A stretch of 64,000 nucleotides of DNA from Phaseolus vulgaris (lineage: Eukaryota > Streptophyta > Magnoliopsida > Fabales > Fabaceae): positions 16,708,786-16,772,785 of the forward strand of contig NC_023749.2 in the NCBI RefSeq assembly GCF_000499845.2, read 5' to 3'. This document shows positions 58,516 through 64,000 of the stretch, piece after piece. The notes beneath the pieces are model-generated. The model was not told where the DNA came from, did no database searches, and saw nothing but the letters and a program-made list of their open reading frames with translations. Each line of letters starts with the position of its first letter. Position 1 is the stretch's first letter. The position numbers were made by a program, and so were the translations under genes.

Positions 58516-59373
58516 AGGGAAACATTAGAAACCTCTATTGTTATAGCATCTTTTAGTCTTTAGTTAGGAGCTTTAGGGGGGGTGTGTTAGTAGATAGGTG
58601 TAGAAGTAGAATAGGAGGTGCCAAAGTGAAGGAAGGAGTCACACCTTCCTCATGCTTGGGTTTTGGCGCCGATTCTAGATGTCTCTTAGGAGGGAATTTT
58701 TGAATTTGTGTTGCTTGCATTTCAGCACCTTAGGCTATAAAGAGAGGTGCTCTCTTTGTAAAAATTCAGATTGGAATTTATCTAAAGAAACTATACTCAA
58801 AATTGGAGTGAGCATTGGAGAGCTTTTGAGCCTTCTTCTCTAGTCTTATCTTGAAGGATCCATGGTGTCCTCAAGTGGCGGCAGCACTCTCATCTAGGAG
58901 AAACCACACTTCTAGTGGCGAGATCATTCATCATTCATCCATCTTCATGAGCAATTCTCTTCTCCTTCCTTTCTTCTTTGTCAATTCCTTGTCTTAGCTT
59001 GTTTCCTTGTTATTTTTGGTTCGGTTTTTAAGTTTTCCAGCAGCTGCTCTTATTTCTCTTTGTGTTTGGTTCGGTACTTTTCTTTTTCCAGCAAGTATTT
59101 TCAGTTCTATGCCTTTCTTTTACATTTTGTTCGGTTCAGTTTGCTTTCCTTCCAATTCTATTCGGTAGATTTAAGTTTTACCTCCTTTTGTTGGTTCAAT
59201 TTGACCATAATTGGATCTTCTATATGAGTTTGTGTTTTGGCACTAGTTTTGCTGAGTTCTTGTCCATAGAACCTTGATCCATTTCTATGATAAAGTGCCT
59301 AGCTCTTAACCAACTCAAGATGATTCCTAAGAATGTCAAGAATCATTCTAATTGTGCTAGTGGAATCACATCA
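58326..59373 (+). repeat. 3' LTR of element D
   Basis: 1048 bp, preceded by the purine-rich ctcggggagta (58315-58325). The TATA box is TATAAAGA (58736), where the 5' copy has TATAAATA. About 20 differences to the 5' LTR. TSD GAACC follows. Confidence 0.93.
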
Positions 59374-59592
59374 GAACCAGTATAAACCTTGCATGTAAAT
59401 CTCTTTATCCCTCTTCTCCATACTTCTTTGATATTTTTCGCTTTCATAAACAACCGATTAAATCATGTTTTTAACCGATTGAAATTCTGATATCAGTTTC
59501 TGTTTGACTATTTGATTGGCTTTCTAAATTGCTTATCTGAGTTGATTGTTAAAGATTCATTCTAAATAAAGTATTTGCCATCAATCCTAACA
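59374..59592 (+). repeat. 3' LTR of element H, second part
   Basis: Continues the copia LTR after D (gaaccagtataaaccttg) to CCATCAATCCTAACA. About 47 bp matching 19317-19365 are missing. The module at 59452-59480 is kept. TSD GAAGT follows at 59593-59597. Confidence 0.88.
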
Positions 59593-59597
59593 GAAGT

Positions 59598-60089
59598 TGC
59601 CCTCTTATGAGGGAGAAGTTATTACCATAAAGTCTGACTAGAGGACGACGCGAAAGTGCTACGAGAGTAGCCTTAAGAATAGCAGAACTTATGCAATCAT
59701 TGTTCAGGCAGGGGAGCCAGAATGGATTGTTAAGGCAGAGGTCATCAATGAGAGGCGACCTAGACCTGTTGGAGAGGTTCAGGAAAGGGAGGTAAAAGGG
59801 AGAACTTCATGCCCACATTAACTTGGAGGCTCTGAAGAGAAAGGTGGAGTTAAGGCAAAATACCAAGACGAGACCTCGGCAGTTCCAGGTAGCCGACTTG
59901 GTGATGCGAAAGGTCCACCCCTACCAGCTAGAGAACAAGTTATCTCTGAAGTGGACCGGTCCATTTCGTGTAGTCAAAGTGCTCAGGAGTGGAGCAAACA
60001 GGTTAGAAACCCTGGAGGAGGGATCCATTCCACGAACGTGGAACGCGGAAAACCTCAAGTTTTATTTCAGTAAAAACGCTTTGTTTTAA
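59598..60089 (+). pseudogene. pol: F remnant: protease end fused to integrase C-terminus
   Basis: 59598-59815 continues the F protease-RT linker (counterpart of KKCYENSLKN, stop-containing). At about 59815-59822 it jumps to an integrase C-terminal piece, open 59823-60089 (RPRQFQVADLVMRKVHPYQL, WTGPFRVVKVL, IPRTWNAENLK). RT, both RNase H domains and the integrase core are deleted. Confidence 0.8.
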
Positions 60090-60108
60090 TGCTTTTTCTT
60101 TATGAACA

Positions 60109-60180
60109 ATGGATGATTAAGGTGATGCCCTTTATCCCTTAAATGGATTTTTTAACGAGGTCATCTAATGATAAGTTTGT
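60109..60180 (+). promoter_or_regulatory. Diverged post-pol block of F
   Basis: gatgccctttatcccttaaa and ttaacgaggtcatctaatga parallel the conserved block of A, B and C. The AATAAA is not preserved. Confidence 0.4.
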
Positions 60181-60230
60181 TCTTGAAAGATGATGCATTG
60201 GTTTTGTTTATTTGTTTAGATTTAGCGCAT

Positions 60231-60790
60231 GGTAAGATGATCTGTCTCAGTAAGATTATCAGAGTGGGCGCCCTGTGTGTAAATTGATTATCCATTGTCA
60301 GGTAAGACAACCTGTCTCGAGAAGATTATCCGAGCAGGCGCCTTGTGAGTAAATTGATTATTTGTTGTCAGGTAAGACGACCTGTCCCGAGAAGATTATC
60401 CGAGTAGGCGCCTTGTGTATAAATTTATTATCTATTGACGGATAAGACGACCTGTCTCGGTAAGATTATCCGAGTAGGCGCCCTGTGTGTAAATTGATTA
60501 TCTAATGATAGATAAGATGACTTGTCTCAATAGGATTATCCGAGTAGGCGCCCTGTGTGAAAATTGATTATTTATTGACAGATAAGACGACCTGTCTCTG
60601 CAAGATTATCTGAGTAGGCACCTTGTGTGTAAGTTCATTATCTATTGGAAGATAAGACGACCTGTCTCGGTAAGATTATTCGAGTAGGCGCTCTGTGTGT
60701 AAATTGATTATCTATTGTCAAGTAAGACGACATAGCTCGGTGTCAGTACGACTACCTGAGTACCGGCGCTTTGCAGTTTAATTTGTTATG
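60231..60790 (+). repeat. 70-bp tandem repeat in the 3' region of F
   Basis: Eight units start exactly every 70 bases (60231, 60301, 60371, 60441, 60511, 60581, 60651, 60721). The pattern is gRtaagacgacctgtctcg, then agattatccgagtaggcgcc, then tgtgtaaattgattatc. The last unit is diverged. The array sits where A, B and C carry their own arrays. Confidence 0.93.
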
Positions 60791-61136
60791 GGTAAGTTGT
60801 TTGATTTGAGGCAAGATAAGACGACCTAACTCGGTGTTAGAACAAGTTATAGGCGTTTTGCCAGCAGATGTCATGCTTAAGTTTGTTTCGATGCATGGTA
60901 AGTCGGGCTATCTCGGTGAGTGAATGATCAGATGATCAACCGAGTAGGTGCTCTGCAAAACAAAGCTTGGTGAGATCAAGATATATGGCCCCGGGCCAAG
61001 TTCGCGAGATACACCTATGCAAGCCGGGAGTGATCATAGGCTTGTCATAGCTATGGGTGTATAGTTCATCAAAAGGTTAGTTTTTTGTTAGTTGAGGACT
61101 CCACGGTTTTTCATGCTTAGATTTTACCTAAGTTTT
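60791..61136 (+). other. F 3' sequence after the array
   Basis: Contains degraded array-like words (taagacgacctaactcgg, taagtcgggctatctcgg) and ends at the E LTR. No gene. Confidence 0.45.
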
Positions 61137-62009
61137 TGTTCTCACCGGTTGACTTGCATCGCCGGTTGACTTGAACGACAATCATTCTCCCTCCTATCTC
61201 CGCTTGAGAATCGTCCTTCCTTAGTTTAAGAATCTCTCACCTGCAAAGACAAAGGGCGCCTTGATGGCTGTTTGCACTCCGACGCTCAAGTCAGTATAAA
61301 GGCAAAGAAACACCAAGTGTATAACGTAGTTTCAGTCTTAGAAACTGTGTACCTTGCTAGGGTTCTTAGCACCCTTTATATAGGTTGAAACTACGGTTTA
61401 CCTTTTTTTCCTTACCCATGTCTAGGGTTCCTTGGAGAATGTCCCTGCGCCGCTATTACATAATCTTAGCGTAATCCTGCACATGAACTTCCCTTAACTG
61501 GAGTGCAACGACTAACAGAGTGGCCACCTGGGTACCAACTTGTGCACCTAATCTCTGGCGCCATCTGTTATGCGGGTGCCCTAAGTATTCACGTGTCATG
61601 CATGCAGCTTTTCTTGGAAACCCTAACCCTAATAGGCCTTAGCACCTCCAAGGATTATTTACTCGTGTCGCGCCTGAATGCACTATACACAAAACTTGCA
61701 TGGATCCCTCGTGACTTAGGCTTTCCTCATATCTGATGTTTGCAACTGATAACTGTGTAATTCTGGGACCCACCTTACGTGGCCCAATATAATTGTTCAG
61801 ACCGTCAACGTCCGATCTCTCCCTCTTCTGGGGAGGTCTGATGTCGATCTCCAACGTCGAGGTCTATGGTACCGATGTCCGAAGACGGGCCAACACCCTA
61901 ATATGTGTATCTGGGGCCCACCTTACATGGCCCATCTTTACTATCAGGCACCGATGTGCGGTGTCTGAGGTCAGTCACTGGAATCGATGACCGAGGACCG
62001 GTCGGTACA
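61137..62009 (-). repeat. 3' LTR of element E
   Basis: On the minus strand it starts TGTACCGACCGG next to the polypurine tract (62018-62010, gggggcttg). The far end at 61137 is estimated by alignment with E' and could be off by some tens of bases. It is related to the C LTR through gtttgcactccgacgctcaa. Confidence 0.65.
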
Positions 62010-62548
62010 CAAGCCCCCAGTCTCGAGCTATAACTTGTTGCAGCGAAGAGACTAAGTGATCGCCCTAGGCGACCTACGTGGCACTGGTAATGGGACGTGA
62101 ACAGTACACTGAAGTGATGTCTCACCATACTTTCTAGATCAACGTACACATGGCAAGATCAACAACAATCACTTGTTGGCGCTTGCGTTTCTTCGTATAC
62201 TGTTCAAACCTTTAAACCCTTACACTCTCTTCACTGTTTCATTACTTTCACTTAAGCAAAACATTTCTCAAGCATTTCTCTCGTTGGAAATGCTCGCTCT
62301 TCCTCTTTCAAAACTCTGAACTTCAAACCTAACTCTTTCAAAGGTATGATCTTTACTCATTGATTGCTCTTGCTTTATGATTCCGCTGCTCATAACATGC
62401 TATAACTGTTTTGAAACTGTTTATGTTTTCTGCATTTTAGGGGTTCTACACTTTACGTTTCCTCTGCTTTGAGTCTCTGTTTTTTTGGTTTTGTCGAGTC
62501 ACGCCACCTTCTTACTCTAAAGTTTCGTTTTTTCTTCTCTTGTTTAAG

Positions 62549-64000
62549 ATGGCTCAACGGAAACCTTCTTCGGCTTCCACTTCAAATTCTAACTCAACTT
62601 CATCTCCAACCTTCGCTCCACCCTTGACACCAAACCCACCTCCTTCCGCCTCTGACTATAAGTCCCTGTATCATTGGGCACCTGACGCCCTTTTAAAGGA
62701 GACCTCCAGCTTTAATTCCCTTGCGAGTATAGCTGCTTATAGGAAGAAACAGACCTACCATAAGTCACGTGTCTTTGGCAAAGACCACGACAAGTTTGTA
62801 AGGATGGTTCCCTGTAGGGTAGGTGAACTGGTGTGTTCTGATGAGTCTTCAGACTCTGAAGGTCCCTTCTGCTTCGTCTACTCCACGGTCTTTCGAAGAC
62901 TTAGACTACGACTCCCCTTTTCCCCGTTCGAGCGAGCCCTCCTTACTGAGGTGAATGTTGCCCCCGCACAACTGCACCCTAACAGTTGGGCGTTCGTGAG
63001 GGCCTTCGCTATCTTGTGCCATTGCCTTGGCCATACGCCATTAGTGGACGTGTTTCTCTTCTTCTTCGAAGCAAAGAACCCGGGCCAGAAACTGTGGGTC
63101 AGCGTCAATGGTGTTGCGAGGAGGGTGTTGTTGACGCTATTCTAGCAATCCTACAAGGGTTTCAAAAAGCACTTCTTCAAGCTGCAATCCAACTGGAGGG
63201 ACCCCACTCTCTTAGATGGGTTTCCTCTCTACTGGGCGGAGGTGCCCAACCTTCAGAAGCCTAGGTGCCTTGAGGACCTTCTTCCTCAAGAGCGGGAAGT
63301 GTGCCAACTTCTTTCTAGTCTTCACCCACCATTTAACACGGTGGAGCTGCTCAAACTTGAGATCAACCCTAAGGCCCTCAAGAATTATATCAGTATCTTC
63401 CCTATTCATGTTTCACATTTGTCGCTAATTGCATGTCTTTTAGTTTCTTACCCTTTGTTCTTTGTCGTTTCTATGCAGACATGACTCTTAACGCGGAGAA
63501 AAAGAAGAAGTTGGTCGATCTGCTCGCCAAGCGCAGGGCTGCTGCTGCCGGTGTGGGCACTTCAACTCCTACAAATCTTCCTCCCCCTGCCACCTCTGCC
63601 CCCAACTCCTCTAAACCAGCCCTAATGACAATAGCCTAAAAGAAGTGGTGGTGGCCACTGGTACCGAAGACGAGGATACCGATTCAGGCCTTGTCTTCAA
63701 GAGGCCAAGGGTGGGCGACATCGTGGCGCCAGCACACTCCGCTTCCGACGGCCGTGCGCCATCCTTCCGCAACAACTCTCCAAGTGTTTCCTCCCCCGGC
63801 GACCTTATCGTGCATGAAGGCGGGGGGGAGCACCCCTGAAGATCACCAAACACCTCCCGTTGTCGAGTTCCCCGCCATCCTCCAATAAGCCCTTAGACGC
63901 TTTCAAGACAAAGAGGTGGTGGAGAGCTTGGGTGGGAACTTCCTCCAAGACCGCGTGGCCCAAAGCCTTGGGGACTTTCTCATCACGTCCAGCCTTGCTC
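62549..64000 (+). pseudogene. Antisense second gene of element E (spliced, broken, truncated by window)
   Basis: The leader intron is 62344-62548 (GTATGA to TTTAAG), directly before ATG 62549. Exon 1 is 62549-63392 (844 nt, phase 1 as in A-C). The intron is 63393-63478 (GTATCT to ATGCAG). Exon 2 starts 63479 (ACATGACTCT, like ACATGACTTC in C). Domain words are FCFVYSTVFRR, HPNSWAFVRAF and DVFLFFFEAKNPGQKLW. A TAG at 63143-63145 replaces a Gln codon of C, and exon 2 has a stop near 63637 and a frameshift. The coiled-coil part lies outside the window. Confidence 0.78.

Larger units (their letters stand above)
25366..59373 (+). mobile_element. Element D: Ty3/gypsy chromovirus, CRM-like, with three later insertions
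   Basis: Flanked by GAACC (25361-25365 and 59374-59378) inside the H 3' LTR. Both LTRs are 1048 bp with about 20 differences by eye (1.9%). Its own parts are 25366-28905, 41392-42653, 43848-45530 and 58079-59373; the rest is C, a solo LTR and B. RT wording (AYRTNPSETKEI, HPIPRLDDLLDELHGS) resembles the CRM clade of centromeric chromoviruses. I see no chromodomain. The clade is known to favour centromeric chromatin; whether this locus is centromeric is inference. Confidence 0.88.
18284..59592 (+). mobile_element. Element H: Ty1/copia retrotransposon (possibly SIRE/Maximus-like), heavily interrupted
   Basis: 5' LTR 18284-19379, initiator-Met primer site, gag, pol in copia order (protease, integrase, RT, RNase H), polypurine tract and 3' LTR from 24890. 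A solo CRM-type LTR (22761-23717) interrupts pol, and element D (25366-59373) splits the 3' LTR. LTR divergence is roughly 6-7% over the first 120 bases, with large deletions in the 3' LTR. The lineage is judged from pol wording and is tentative. Confidence 0.85.
17519..61136 (+). mobile_element. Element F: truncated Tat-type retrotransposon, outermost layer of the nest
   Basis: Two F pieces flank copia element H. The left piece (17519-18283) is gag-protease. The right piece (59593-61136) is a protease end fused to an integrase end, followed by a 3' tandem array. The H target duplication joins them in the middle of the protease (KMKL then PSYEGE). F lacks its 5' end, most of RT to integrase, and recognisable LTRs, so it is an old deletion derivative. 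Confidence 0.75.
61137..64000 (-). mobile_element. Element E: Tat-type retrotransposon, continues beyond the window
   Basis: The 3' LTR (62009-61137) and polypurine tract are read on the minus strand, followed by the plus-strand antisense gene, which is the same arrangement as C. The remainder, including gag-pol, lies to the right of the window. Confidence 0.75.

Overview
This 64 kb window is plant nuclear DNA, and I find no host gene in it. Everything I can identify is LTR-retrotransposon sequence: Ty3/gypsy Tat-lineage elements, a CRM-like chromovirus, and a Ty1/copia element. The Tat elements carry a second (archaeal-type) RNase H domain and an antisense gene. This composition suggests pericentromeric or other heterochromatin. 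A legume host (Phaseolus/Vigna type) is only my impression from the element families; the window does not prove it.

Layout, left to right. Element A (Tat, + strand) fills 1-11774 and is cut by the window start. An AT-rich stretch at 11775-12479 has a weak minus-strand coding remnant. An isolated Tat-type LTR (E', 12480-13318) abuts a decayed copia fragment (G, 13319-15780). A reversed 5' end of a CRM-like element follows (15781-17518). From 17519 to 61136 there is one large nest. A broken Tat element (F) is split by copia element H (18284-59592). H carries a solo CRM-type LTR (22761-23717), and its 3' LTR is split by CRM-like element D (25366-59373). D is split in turn by Tat element C (28906-41386, minus strand), a solo C-type LTR (42654-43842), and Tat element B (45531-57731, same family as A). 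Matching 5-bp target-site duplications (TSDs) support H, D, C and both solo LTRs. LTR divergence counted by eye falls with nesting depth: H about 6-7%, D about 2%, C about 1.6%, B about 0.8%. The window ends in Tat element E (61137 onward, minus strand).

The Tat elements have two convergent genes. Gag-pol reads from the 5' LTR. A second gene reads from the opposite strand, starting just inside the 3' LTR. In A, B, C and E this antisense gene shows two introns at matching places: one in the 5' leader and one in phase 1 inside the coding region. It encodes a globular N-terminal domain of the family annotated as 'putative gypsy type transposon' and, in A-C, a long coiled coil. In A it is fully open (808 codons), although the gag-pol of the same element has four stops. 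Between the two genes lie a conserved block with AATAAA and then tandem arrays of 37-, 47-, 65- and 70-bp units.

The other notable pattern is a two-box module in the copia sequences: AACCGATT-like box, 13 nt, second box. It occurs twelve times with exactly the same 21-nt spacing, in LTRs, in non-coding DNA and inside gag and pol coding sequence.
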